Source: Siccirubricoccus sp. G192
GTDB taxonomy: Bacteria; Pseudomonadota; Alphaproteobacteria; Acetobacterales; Acetobacteraceae
Length of the DNA: 64,000 nucleotides
Reading direction: 5' to 3'
Assembly (NCBI RefSeq): GCF_019084075.1
Contig: NZ_JAHREN010000001.1
Location: forward strand, 868,001 to 932,000
Shown one piece after another: positions 1-7,966 of this stretch (its first letter is position 1; each line of letters begins with the position of its first letter). A model generated the notes under the pieces. That model was not told the DNA's origin and did not search any database. It saw nothing but the letters and a program-made list of their open reading frames with translations. The position numbers and the translations under genes are program-made.

Positions 1-474
1 GAATTGCCGGACGAAGGCCTTGGTCGCGCCATAGACATTGCCGCCGGGATAGGGGAATTCGCCGGCGGTGGAGCCGAGATTGACCACATGCCCCCGCCCG
101 CGCGCCACCATCCCCGGCAGCACCGCGCGGGTGGCATAGACCAGCCCCTTCACATTGGTGTCGATCATCGCGTCCCAGTCGTCGAGATCGGCGGATTGCG
201 CCGGCTCCAGCCCGCGCGCGAGGCCGGCATTGTTCACCAGCACGTCGATATCGGCGAAGTCCGCGGGCAGGCCGGCGACCGCCGCCATCACCGCCGCGCG
301 GTCCCGCACATCGAGCGCCAGGGGATGCACCACCGCGGCGCCGAGTTCCCCGACCAGCGCGTCGAGGCGTTCCTGGCGGCGCCCTGCGGCGATGATCCGT
401 GCGCCATCGGCGGCGAAGCGGCGGGCGATGGCCAGGCCGAAGCCGGCGGTGGCGCCGGTGACGAAGACGATCAT
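1..474 (-). CDS. SDR-family NADP-dependent 3-hydroxy acid dehydrogenase, YdfG-like (C-terminus cut by window edge)
   Basis: Short-chain dehydrogenase/reductase closely resembling E. coli YdfG, which reduces malonic semialdehyde and oxidises 3-hydroxy acids such as L-allo-threonine and serine. The first 158 residues are present; the frame runs off the left edge. Visible features are the nucleotide-binding TGATAGFG (residues 6-13), a GRRQERL stretch (31-37) like the NADP-binding RR of YdfG, NNAG (81-84), and the catalytic set S135, Y148 and K152 (YGATK). The ATG at 472-474 gives a start directly at the beta-1 strand, as usual for the family. The YdfG assignment rests on long blocks of similarity; substrate preference is inference. 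Confidence 0.88.
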   Translation of the reverse strand, partial: MIVFVTGATAGFGLAIARRFAADGARIIAAGRRQERLDALVGELGAAVVHPLALDVRDRAAVMAAVAGLPADFADIDVLVNNAGLARGLEPAQSADLDDWDAMIDTNVKGLVYATRAVLPGMVARGRGHVVNLGSTAGEFPYPGGNVYGATKAFVRQF

Positions 475-550
475 GGGGCGGGCTCCTTCGCGGGGGCCTG
501 ATCCCTACGCCAAAGCGCCGGGGCGGGGAACCGGCGCCTCGGTTCCCCGG

Positions 551-590
551 CGTCCCGGCTTGCCCGCGGCCTTGCGGGCAAGCCGGGACG
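551..590. terminator. 17-bp perfect hairpin, terminator-like
   Basis: Positions 551-567 are the exact reverse complement of 574-590, leaving a 6-nt loop (GGCCTT). It lies 4 nt past the stop of the minus-strand Bug gene and before the next minus-strand gene. There is no T-run on either side, so it is a strong structure but not a canonical intrinsic terminator; 3'-end stabilisation is an alternative. Confidence 0.6.
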
Positions 591-594
591 GCCC

Positions 595-1563
595 TCAGTT
601 CGAGGTGATCCCCGCCGCCCGCACCACCCGCGTCCAACGCACCGACTCGGCTTCCATGAAGGCCTGGAATGCCTCCGGCGTGCTCGGCAGCGGCTCCAGC
701 CCCTGGGCGGCGAATTTTTCCAGCACCTCGGCATCGCGGAGCGCCGTGTGCAGCGCCGCGTTCACCTGCGCCACCACCTGCTCCGGCGTGCCCTTCGGCG
801 CCAGCAGCCCGTACCAGTTCACCACGTCGAAGCCCGGCACGCCGCTCTCGGCCACGGTCGGCACCTCCGGCACCAGGGCGGAGCGGTGGGCGGTCGGCAC
901 CGCCAGCGCCCGGAGCCGCCCGGTCTGCACATGCGGGATGGTGGTGGCGGCGGTGGCGAAGCTGAAGTCGATCTTGCCGGAAATGAGGTCGGTGATGAGC
1001 TGCCCGCCGCCGCGATAGGGCACATGCACCGTCTCGATCCCCGCCGCCTGGTCCAGCAGCGCCGCCGCCAGGTGCCCGGCCGAGCCGACCGAGGAGGAGC
1101 CATAGGTCAGCACCCCCGGCTTGGCCTTCGCCGCCGCCACCAGCTCCGCCACGCTGCGCCAGGGCCGGTCGGCCGGCACCACCATCAGGTTGGTCACATC
1201 GACCAGCAGCGAGATGGGTGTGAAGTCATGCACGGGGTCGAGGTTGAGGCGGGTCAGCAGCGGGTTGACCGTCATCTGGCCGATGGTGCCGACCATCAGC
1301 GTGTGGCCATCGGCCGGGCTCTGGGCCAGGATCTCGTTCGCCAGGTTGCCGGCGCCGCCGGGGCGGTTGTCCACCACCACGGACTGGCCGAGCAGCGCGC
1401 CCAGCTTCGGCGCCAGGATGCGCATGGTGATGTCCACGCCGCCGCCGGCGACGAAGCCGACGATCACGCGGATCGGCCGGCTGGGCCAGGTCTCGGCGCG
1501 CGCGGGCAGGCCGGCGAGCGGCGCCAGCGCCGCGGCGCGCAGCAGGGTGCGGCGGCGGGTCAT
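595..1563 (-). CDS. Bug/TctC-family periplasmic solute-binding protein
   Basis: Tripartite tricarboxylate transporter receptor of the Bug family, 322 aa, the usual length. It begins with an RRR-plus-hydrophobic export signal ending near PARA (about residue 23), then WPSRPIRVIVGF at the start of the mature protein, typical of Bug proteins. The family motifs VDNRPGGAGN, VPYRGGG and PEVPTVAESG are all present. Family members bind carboxylates or related small molecules in the periplasm and hand them to TctAB membrane partners. No tctA or tctB lies nearby, so this is an orphan receptor of unknown ligand. The ATG at 1563 is the first in frame and fits the signal peptide. Confidence 0.93.
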   Translation of the reverse strand: MTRRRTLLRAAALAPLAGLPARAETWPSRPIRVIVGFVAGGGVDITMRILAPKLGALLGQSVVVDNRPGGAGNLANEILAQSPADGHTLMVGTIGQMTVNPLLTRLNLDPVHDFTPISLLVDVTNLMVVPADRPWRSVAELVAAAKAKPGVLTYGSSSVGSAGHLAAALLDQAAGIETVHVPYRGGGQLITDLISGKIDFSFATAATTIPHVQTGRLRALAVPTAHRSALVPEVPTVAESGVPGFDVVNWYGLLAPKGTPEQVVAQVNAALHTALRDAEVLEKFAAQGLEPLPSTPEAFQAFMEAESVRWTRVVRAAGITSN

Positions 1564-1615
1564 GCGTTTCCTCCTGGAGGCTTGCGGGCAGCATAGGCCC
1601 GGCCAGGGCGGCGCG

Positions 1616-2590
1616 TCAGCCTTCCACTGCGGCGCTGCGGCCGATCCGCCGCTCCGCCCAGACCCAGGCGAGCAGGCCGGGCAGGAAGACGATCAGGTCG
1701 CGCAGCCGCCGGGCGATGGCCAGCGCCGCCGCCACCTCCGGGTCGAGGCCGAGCAGCAGGCCGAGACCCAGGAACCCCGCTTCCTGCAATCCCAGCGCCC
1801 CCGGCACCAGGAAGGCGGCGGAGGCAACGGCCTGGATCATCGCCTCGATCGCCAGCGCCTCCGCCGCCGAGACCGGCGCGCCGAGGAACCACAGCGCCAG
1901 CCAGATCTCCAGCGCCCCCGCCATCCAGCCCGCCAATTGCCAGAGGAAGCAGGCGAGGATGGCGCGGCGCACCTGCCAGAGCCGGCGCGTCATGCGGTCG
2001 ATCCGCGCGGAATGCGCGGTGAAGCCGGCGAAGAGCCCGCCGCCGATGCGGTTCAGCAGGCTGGCAAGGCGGCTCAGGAGATCGGCCCGCTGCGCCAGGA
2101 TGAAGCCGCCGGCGAGCGCCAGGCCGCAGAGCATCGCCAGCGCGATGCCGCCCCAGCCCACTCCCGCCCCGGCATAGGCCAGCAGCGCCAGGCCGAGCAG
2201 GGCGAAGGCCAATTGGCTCAGGATGGAGAGGGCCATGTCCACCATCAGGCTGGCGGCGGCCGGCGCCACCGCCACGCCCTCGCCGCGCAGCAGCCGGTAG
2301 CTGGCGATCTCGCCGCCGACCCGCGCCACCGGCAGCAGCCCGTTCACCGATTCGCGGACCCAGACATTGGCGGTCATGGCGCCGAGGCCGGGGCGGCGGC
2401 GGCGCGGCAGCAGCACGCGCCAGGCATGCGCGTTCAGCGCCATGGCGGGGATATGCGCCAGCGCCGCCAGCACCAGGCCGAAGCCGGCATCGGCCAGCAG
2501 GTCGCCCACCTCCGCCAGGTCCTGCCGGGCGATCAGCAGCAGGGCGAGGCCGAGCCCCGCCACGGCCAGAAGCAGCCCGAGGCGGCTCAT
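1616..2590 (-). CDS. hpnL: Hopanoid biosynthesis-associated membrane protein HpnL
   Basis: Integral membrane protein of 324 aa in the UPF0104/lysylphosphatidylglycerol-synthase TM superfamily, with about 8 hydrophobic segments spread along its length. The sequence includes VRESVNGLLPVARVGGE, a stretch characteristic of this superfamily and of HpnL, and GALGLQEAGF near the C-terminus. HpnL is associated with hopanoid clusters; its biochemical role is not established. Its ATG overlaps the stop of hpnK by 4 nt (ATGA), so the two are translationally coupled. The HpnL name depends on this context as well as on the family. Confidence 0.87.
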   Translation of the reverse strand: MSRLGLLLAVAGLGLALLLIARQDLAEVGDLLADAGFGLVLAALAHIPAMALNAHAWRVLLPRRRRPGLGAMTANVWVRESVNGLLPVARVGGEIASYRLLRGEGVAVAPAAASLMVDMALSILSQLAFALLGLALLAYAGAGVGWGGIALAMLCGLALAGGFILAQRADLLSRLASLLNRIGGGLFAGFTAHSARIDRMTRRLWQVRRAILACFLWQLAGWMAGALEIWLALWFLGAPVSAAEALAIEAMIQAVASAAFLVPGALGLQEAGFLGLGLLLGLDPEVAAALAIARRLRDLIVFLPGLLAWVWAERRIGRSAAVEG

Positions 2591-3429
2591 GCGGCGAGCA
2601 TCGCGGCATAGCCGCCGGTCGTGAGGCGCGCGGCGGCCTGCCGCACGCGCGGGTCGAGCAGCGCCGCCAATTCCTCCGGGTAGCGGTAGCCGGGGGCGCC
2701 GCCGGGGAAGCCGCCAGCGGTGGCGGGGTGCAGGTAGATCTCCGTGCGGCCCGGCGGCAGAAGCGGCAGCAGCGCCGCCAGCCGGTCCGCGGTGAAGCCG
2801 CCGGACCAGGCGAGGCCCACCACGCGGTCCGCCGCCGCCAGCCCCTGCCGCGCCGCCAGCCGCCGCAGCAGCAGGGCGAAGGGGGCGAGGGCGCGCGGCG
2901 CGGTGCGGGCGCCGGGCTCCACCGCGCGGACCAGCGCCGGCGGCTCCCAGGGGATGCGCGTGGCGCGGACCCCGGCGGCCCGCGCCGCGGCGAAGGCGGC
3001 GGCGGCGATGACGGGGTGCAGGTGGAAGTGCCTGTGGGCGTTCACATGGTCGCAGGCGAGGCCGGTGGCGCGGAAGGCGCGGAACTGCGCCGCGATCTCC
3101 GCGCGCAATTCGGCCCGTGCGGCGGCGGAGGTGGCGAGCGTGAGGCCGAGCCCCGCCATGTCGTCGCGGAAGCGGCCATTGCGCTGGACCAGCGCCGGGA
3201 TATGGCCGGGCGGCAGGGTGGGCGTGCCATCGGTGAGCGTGAGGTGCAGGCCGATGGCGAGGCACGGGTTGCGCCGCGCGATGGCCACGGCCTCGGGCAC
3301 CGCACGCTCGCCCACCATCAGGCTGGCGGCGGTGAGCACGCCGTCGCGATGCGCCCGCTCCACCGCCTCGTTCACCTGCGGCGAGAGCCCGAAATCATCG
3401 GCGGTGAGGATGACCCTTGAAGCTGTCAC
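2587..3429 (-). CDS. hpnK: Hopanoid biosynthesis deacetylase HpnK (YdjC/ChbG-like)
   Basis: YdjC-family carbohydrate deacetylase, 280 aa. It carries the metal-site TADDFG motif (residues 9-14) and a histidine-rich stretch DHVNAHRHFHLHP (127-139) that supplies further metal ligands. In Burkholderia, HpnK removes the acetyl group from N-acetylglucosaminyl bacteriohopanetetrol to give BHT-glucosamine, which HpnJ then converts to the cyclitol ether. The start is GTG at 3429, overlapping the stop of the upstream small gene in a GTGA junction; the stop overlaps hpnL. Position inside the hpnI-J-K-L series supports the HpnK identity over a generic chitooligosaccharide deacetylase. Confidence 0.92.
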   Translation of the reverse strand: MTASRVILTADDFGLSPQVNEAVERAHRDGVLTAASLMVGERAVPEAVAIARRNPCLAIGLHLTLTDGTPTLPPGHIPALVQRNGRFRDDMAGLGLTLATSAAARAELRAEIAAQFRAFRATGLACDHVNAHRHFHLHPVIAAAAFAAARAAGVRATRIPWEPPALVRAVEPGARTAPRALAPFALLLRRLAARQGLAAADRVVGLAWSGGFTADRLAALLPLLPPGRTEIYLHPATAGGFPGGAPGYRYPEELAALLDPRVRQAAARLTTGGYAAMLAA

Positions 3430-3656
3430 TCGATTCCCGGATCGAGCGACGCTTCGATTTCATCGCGTGCAGCCTGGACCAGCACCAGGCGAGTTGCAGC
3501 GATCAGGTCCGCCGTGCTTGGCGTCATGCCCCGGTCCTCGAACCAAGCCTTGCACAACTCCGCCGTATCGAGCACGCGGATCAGGGCGGACTTCATGCCA
3601 CTGCTTTCCGCGGGAACTTTGGCGAGAAGCTGCTCGAACCGCTGCGTGCCCGACAA
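3426..3656 (-). CDS. Small protein of unknown function inside the hpn operon
   Basis: A 76-aa reading frame between hpnJ and hpnK. It would start with TTG one base after the hpnJ stop, and its stop overlaps the GTG of hpnK in a GTGA junction. A later in-frame ATG at 3596 would give about 56 aa. Both ends are fitted to neighbouring genes, which argues for real translation. The sequence is acidic and probably helical (AWFEDRGMTP, AARDEIEASL) with no signal peptide, membrane segment or motif I recognise. I know of no hpn gene at this position, so no function is assigned. Confidence 0.6.
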   Translation of the reverse strand: MSGTQRFEQLLAKVPAESSGMKSALIRVLDTAELCKAWFEDRGMTPSTADLIAATRLVLVQAARDEIEASLDPGIE

Positions 3657-3657
3657 A

Positions 3658-5112
3658 TCACGCCGCCTTCTGCTGCCGGCCTGCCTCCGACCGCTCCCGC
3701 AGGAAGCGGAAGAACTCCACCCCCTCGCGCAGGCGGCGGACCAGCATCTGCCGGTCGCGGATCATCTCGCCGCAGATGGAGGCGATCTTCGGCGCGCGGA
3801 AGTAGAAGCGCCGATAGAAGGTCTCGACGCTGTCGAAGATTTCCGTATGCGACAGATGCGGGTAGTGCAGCGGCGCGATCTGCACGCCGTGCGCATCGAT
3901 GTATTCGGCATTGGCGGTGTCCAGCCAGCCCTCGCGCACCGCCTGGTCATAGAGGAAGGTGCCGGGATAGGGCGCGGCGAGCGAGACCTGCACGGTATGC
4001 GGGTTGGTCTCGATCGCGAAGCGGATGGTCTCCTGGATGGTCTCCGCCGTCTCGCCCGGCAGGCCGAGGATGAAGGTGCCGTGGATGGCGATGCCGAGTT
4101 CGTGGCAATCCTTGGTGAATTGTCGCGCCACGTCGATCCGCATGCCCTTCTTGATGTTGTGCAGGATCTGCTGGTTGCCGCTCTCATAGCCCACCAGCAG
4201 CAGGCGCAGCCCGCCGTCCTTCAGCACCTTCAGCGTCTCGCGCGGCACATTGGCCTTGGCGTTGCAGGACCAGGTGACGCCGAGCTTGCCAAGCTCGCGG
4301 GCAATGGCCTCGGCGCGCGGCAGGTTGTCGGTGAAGGTGTCGTCGTCGAAGAAGATCTCCTTGAGGCCCGGGAAATTCGCCTGGATGTAGCGGATCTCCT
4401 CGATGACATGCCCGACCGAGCGGGTGCGGTAGCGGTGCCCGCCCACCGTCTGCGGCCAGAGGCAGAAGGTGCAGCGGCTCTTGCAGCCGCGCCCCGTGTA
4501 GAGGCTGACATAGGGGTGCTTCAGGTAGCCGATGAAGTATTTCGTATAGTCGAGGTCGCGCCGGTAGACGGGCGAGACGAAGGGCAGGCTGTCCATGTCC
4601 TCCAGCACCGGCCGCTCCGCGTTGTGCACCAGCACGCCGTCACGGTTCCGCCAGGAGAGGCCCTTGATGCCGGACCAGTCGCGGCCCTCCGCCACCTCCT
4701 TCACGGTGAAGTCGAATTCGTTCCGCGCGACGAAATCCACCACCGGCGCGTCGCGCAGCGATTCCTCCGCCTGCACCGCCACCTTGGCGCCGATCAGCCC
4801 GATCTTCAGGCCCGGATTCTCCGCCTTCAGCCGCTCCGCCACCTTCACGTCGGAGGCGAAACTCGGCGTCGAGGTGTGCAGCACGGCCAGGTCGTGGTCG
4901 CGCGCCATGGCGGCCACATCCGCCAGGCTTTGGCGATGCGGCGGCGCATCCACCAGCTTGGAGCCCTCCACCAGCGCCGCCGGCTGGGCGAGCCAGGTGG
5001 GGAACCAGAAGCTCTTGATCTCCCGCCGCGCCTGGTAGCGGGAGCCCGCGCCGCCATCGAAGCCGTCGAAGGACGGGGCCTGGAGAAACAGCGTGCGCAT
5101 CATCGCCGGCAT
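3658..5112 (-). CDS. hpnJ: Hopanoid biosynthesis radical SAM protein HpnJ
   Basis: Radical SAM enzyme of 484 aa that forms bacteriohopanetetrol cyclitol ether from BHT-glucosamine. The N-terminal half is a cobalamin-binding-like domain, and the radical SAM cluster is CKSRCTFC (C210, C214, C217), binding the 4Fe-4S centre. The block APSFDGFDGGAGSRYQARRE near the N-terminus is characteristic of HpnJ. The ATG at 5112 shares one base with the hpnI stop (TGATG), which favours it over the internal ATGs at 5103 and 5100. The upstream extension available in the frame lies inside hpnI and is rejected. Confidence 0.95.
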   Translation of the reverse strand: MPAMMRTLFLQAPSFDGFDGGAGSRYQARREIKSFWFPTWLAQPAALVEGSKLVDAPPHRQSLADVAAMARDHDLAVLHTSTPSFASDVKVAERLKAENPGLKIGLIGAKVAVQAEESLRDAPVVDFVARNEFDFTVKEVAEGRDWSGIKGLSWRNRDGVLVHNAERPVLEDMDSLPFVSPVYRRDLDYTKYFIGYLKHPYVSLYTGRGCKSRCTFCLWPQTVGGHRYRTRSVGHVIEEIRYIQANFPGLKEIFFDDDTFTDNLPRAEAIARELGKLGVTWSCNAKANVPRETLKVLKDGGLRLLLVGYESGNQQILHNIKKGMRIDVARQFTKDCHELGIAIHGTFILGLPGETAETIQETIRFAIETNPHTVQVSLAAPYPGTFLYDQAVREGWLDTANAEYIDAHGVQIAPLHYPHLSHTEIFDSVETFYRRFYFRAPKIASICGEMIRDRQMLVRRLREGVEFFRFLRERSEAGRQQKAA

Positions 5113-6284
5113 CAACCCTTCTTGCTGGCCTTCCTGGCGGCCTCGACCATGCTGCCGTCGCGGCCCATCCGGTAGCGCCGGCCGCGCCACACCACCGTGC
5201 CGCGGGCCAGCCCGGCCCCCCATATACCGAAGGAGAGCAGATCGCGCAGCGGCAGAAGCATGAATCGCCGGAAAGACAACGGACGCCCCAGCGCCCGGTC
5301 CACGGTAAGGGCGAGGCCAAGCCGCGTCGCCAGCGCCAAGGCCAGCGCGGCCATGCCCCAGGGCTGCGGGGCCAGCAGCGCCGCCAGCAGCCCGGGCACC
5401 AGCGGATAGGTGATCCCCATGCCAAGATAGCCGCCGGGCTCCAGCAGCCGGAGCGTCCGCGCCCAGCGCAGCTCATGCGCCAGCAGGGCGGGAAGGCTCG
5501 GCTCCCGCATCACATGCGCCGGCAGGACGGGCGCCACCACCACCCGGAGGCCCAGCCGCCGCACCGCCACGCCCAGCGCGTGGTCGTCCGGCAGCAGCCC
5601 CGCCAGGGCCCGGAAACCGCCGATCCGCGCCAGGGTCTCGGCCCGGAGCGCCATGGTGGCGCCGTAGCAGCCCTCCGCCCGGCCCATGGATTCGCCCAGC
5701 ACCGCATTCGGCAGGAATTGCCAGTCGATGCCGAGCGCCGCCAAACGTGACCAGAGCCCGGGCTCCGCCGGCTCGCCACGGTAGAGGCAGGTGACCAGCC
5801 CCACCGCGGGGTCGGCCAGCGGCGCCGTCACCGCGGTCAGCCAATGCGGCGGCATCCGCATATCGGCATCCGAGACCACCAGCACGGGATGCCGCGCCAG
5901 CCCCTCCAGATTGACCAGTTGCGAGACCTTGCGGTTCGGCCCGTGCAGGCGCGGGTCGCGGACCAGCCGGGCGGGCACGCCGGCCGCCGCCGCCATGGCC
6001 GCCTCGGCGATCGGCGCCGCCGGGTCGGCGGGGTCACGCAGCGCGAAAAGCACCTCATGGGGCGCGGCGTGCATCTGGTGCAGGCTGGCGGCCAGGTTCG
6101 CCGCCAGCCCCGGCTCCGCCCCATGCAGCGGCTTCAGCAGGCTGGCGGGCAGGGCGGGGGCGGTGGCCGGCGGCAGCCGGGCGAAGCGGCGCATCGCCCG
6201 CGCCGCCAGCAGGGCCGAGACCGCCCCGGCCAGGGCCACCAGCCCGGCCAGCAGGCCGAGCCCCTGCAACAGCGCCTCAACCAT
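5112..6284 (-). CDS. hpnI: Hopanoid biosynthesis glycosyltransferase HpnI
   Basis: GT family 21-like (ceramide glucosyltransferase-type) membrane glycosyltransferase, 390 aa, which adds N-acetylglucosamine to bacteriohopanetetrol as the first step to the cyclitol ether. It has an N-terminal membrane segment (about residues 5-28), a nucleotide-sugar DAD (139-141), the acceptor-side DDH (233-235), and an RW pair (273-274) matching the (Q/R)xxRW motif, followed by C-terminal membrane segments. The ATG at 6284 is chosen because the hydrophobic anchor follows at once; an ATG at 6329 would add a charged 15-residue tail. It is the first gene of the minus-strand hpn operon and diverges from mlaA across about 90 bp. 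Confidence 0.92.
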   Translation of the reverse strand: MVEALLQGLGLLAGLVALAGAVSALLAARAMRRFARLPPATAPALPASLLKPLHGAEPGLAANLAASLHQMHAAPHEVLFALRDPADPAAPIAEAAMAAAAGVPARLVRDPRLHGPNRKVSQLVNLEGLARHPVLVVSDADMRMPPHWLTAVTAPLADPAVGLVTCLYRGEPAEPGLWSRLAALGIDWQFLPNAVLGESMGRAEGCYGATMALRAETLARIGGFRALAGLLPDDHALGVAVRRLGLRVVVAPVLPAHVMREPSLPALLAHELRWARTLRLLEPGGYLGMGITYPLVPGLLAALLAPQPWGMAALALALATRLGLALTVDRALGRPLSFRRFMLLPLRDLLSFGIWGAGLARGTVVWRGRRYRMGRDGSMVEAARKASKKG

Positions 6285-6376
6285 GCGGCGGCCCGGCCTC
6301 TCCCCCGCGGCCTTCCCGCCGGGCCGCATCTGCGCGGTTCCCGTTGGGCCGTGCCTGGTCTAGCCTGCCACACTGC

Positions 6377-7414
6377 ATGACCCGTTCCGCCAGGCTGCTG
6401 TCCGCGCTGCTGCTCGCCCTGCTGCTTCCGGCCTGCGCCGGGACGCGGCAGGCCGATGCCGTTGCCGGCGCCACCCCGGCCCCGACCAGCCGCACCGACC
6501 CGCTGGAGAACACCAACCGCCGCATCTTCGATCTCAACCTGACACTGGACGACGCGGTGATCCGCCCGATGGCGGTCCTCTACCGGGAGAGTCTCGGCTC
6601 CTGGACCCGCACCCGCATCCGCAATGTGCTCGACAACATGGCCGAGCCGGCGGTCGCGGCCAATAACCTGCTGCAGGCGCGGCCGCTGGCGGCGGGGCAA
6701 TCGGTGATGCGCTTCGCGATCAACTCCACCCTCGGCCTGGGCGGGATGTTCGACCTGGCGGAGATCGGCGGGCCGCCGCGCCAGGTGCAGGATTTCGGCA
6801 TCACCCTGCATCACTGGGGGCTGCCGGACGGGCCCTACCTGATGGTGCCCGTCCTCGGCCCCTCCACCCCGCGGGAATTGGCGGGCAGCATCGGCAACGG
6901 CTTCCTCAACCCGGTCGGCTGGCTGCTGCCGATCGGCGTCAACCTCGGCGCCGTCGCCGCCTGGGGCCTGACGGAGCGGGAGCGCAACATCGAGACCGTG
7001 GACGAGATCCGCAACAGCTCGCTCGATTTCTATGCGCGGCTGCGCAGCCTGTGGCGGCAGCACCGTGATGCCGAACTCGGCGAGGTCCCGGCCGAGGAGC
7101 CGGAGATCCTGGAGGATCCCGGCCAAGCTGCTCCCGCCCTGACCGATCCCGCCCCGCCCCGGGCCGAATCGCGCCCGACGCCCCGGCCCCAGGCCGCGCT
7201 CCGCGTCCGGGCGGTTCAGCCCCGCCCCACCCGCCGGCACAGGATGCGCGGCCTGGCAGCCGCCGGCCCGGCCCGCCGCGCCGCCGAGCCGCGCAGGACC
7301 ATGGCCGGGCTCAGCCCCGGCGCGCAGAGCCCCGTCGCCGTGCCGGCCGGCAGCGGCACCGTGCCGCCCGTCATCCAGGCGGCGCCGAGCCTCGCCAGCA
7401 ATACCCGGCGGTGA
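6377..7414 (+). CDS. mlaA: MlaA/VacJ-family outer membrane lipoprotein
   Basis: Outer-membrane lipoprotein of the Mla system, which removes mislocalised phospholipid from the outer leaflet. The lipobox LLPACAG places the lipidated cysteine at residue 20, and the family core is clear: DPLENTNRRIFDLN, NNLLQ, INSTLGLGGMFD, WGLPDGPYLMVP and a final RNSSLDFYARLRSL. The core ends near residue 240, but the frame continues to 345 aa with a Pro/Arg/Ala-rich tail, about 200 nt of which overlap the convergent transglycosylase gene. The tail may be low-complexity extension. Start is ATG 6377; an upstream GTG-like extension lacks a signal sequence. Confidence 0.92.
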   Translation: MTRSARLLSALLLALLLPACAGTRQADAVAGATPAPTSRTDPLENTNRRIFDLNLTLDDAVIRPMAVLYRESLGSWTRTRIRNVLDNMAEPAVAANNLLQARPLAAGQSVMRFAINSTLGLGGMFDLAEIGGPPRQVQDFGITLHHWGLPDGPYLMVPVLGPSTPRELAGSIGNGFLNPVGWLLPIGVNLGAVAAWGLTERERNIETVDEIRNSSLDFYARLRSLWRQHRDAELGEVPAEEPEILEDPGQAAPALTDPAPPRAESRPTPRPQAALRVRAVQPRPTRRHRMRGLAAAGPARRAAEPRRTMAGLSPGAQSPVAVPAGSGTVPPVIQAAPSLASNTRR

Positions 7415-7920
7415 TAGGCGAGGCCGCGCCCCGCCTCGCCTGAATGGTAATTCGCTACCGCCTGCCCCCAATCCCCGGTGCGGGCGCGCAATTCCCTGAG
7501 GAAGCCGATGGCGTAGCGGAGGTTGCGGGCGGGGTCGAAGCCCTCCTCCAGCCCGGCGAAGGCATTGGGGTGGTGCAGCAGGTTCACCTGCATGCAGCCG
7601 ATATCGATCGAGCGGATGCCGCGCGCCTGCAATGCCGCCACCGCCGCCACCGCGGCTTCCCGCGTGGGCGCGGTGCCACCCTCGCCCTCGGCGTTCCAGG
7701 ACCAGGGCCAGGGCTCGATCCGGCCGGAACGCGGGTCGCGCCGGCCGGTCTCGACCAGGGCGATGGCGCCGAGCAGGCCGGGCGGGATGCCGGAGGCCGG
7801 CTCCGCCGCCGCAATCGCCTGGCGGCAGGCCGTCCAGCCAGGGTCCTGCGCCGCCGCCGGGCGGCAGGCGAGGGCCAGGGGCCAGAGCAGGATGAGGAGG
7901 AGCGCGGCGGGGCGGGGCAC
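7216..7920 (-). CDS. Lytic transglycosylase (SLT domain), secreted
   Basis: Putative peptidoglycan lytic transglycosylase of 234 aa. A signal peptide (hydrophobic residues 4-24, ending near PAAAQ) is followed by an SLT-like fold: ALVETGRRDP with catalytic Glu at about residue 57, GCMQVNLLHH (the family's GLMQI-type motif), and AVANYHSG (the AYNAG-type motif). The recognisable domain ends around residue 170; the last 65 residues are unassigned and overlap the tail of mlaA on the other strand by 199 nt. One of the two tails may be longer than the real protein. Confidence 0.85.
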   Translation of the reverse strand: MPRPAALLLILLWPLALACRPAAAQDPGWTACRQAIAAAEPASGIPPGLLGAIALVETGRRDPRSGRIEPWPWSWNAEGEGGTAPTREAAVAAVAALQARGIRSIDIGCMQVNLLHHPNAFAGLEEGFDPARNLRYAIGFLRELRARTGDWGQAVANYHSGEAGRGLAYHRRVLLARLGAAWMTGGTVPLPAGTATGLCAPGLSPAMVLRGSAARRAGPAAARPRILCRRVGRG

Positions 7921-7966
7921 CGGGCGGAGATCGGGGCGCGGAGCCGCCCCGTCAACGCTGCCGGTC

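Noticed and set aside
1121..2611. A 496-codon plus-strand frame opposite the Bug gene and hpnL
   Set aside because: Gln/Arg/His-rich composition typical of an antisense frame; the hydrophobic HpnL pattern on the minus strand is convincing.
3514..5175. A 553-codon open frame on the plus strand opposite hpnJ
   Set aside because: No recognisable motif, and hpnJ on the other strand has an intact radical SAM motif and operon junctions.
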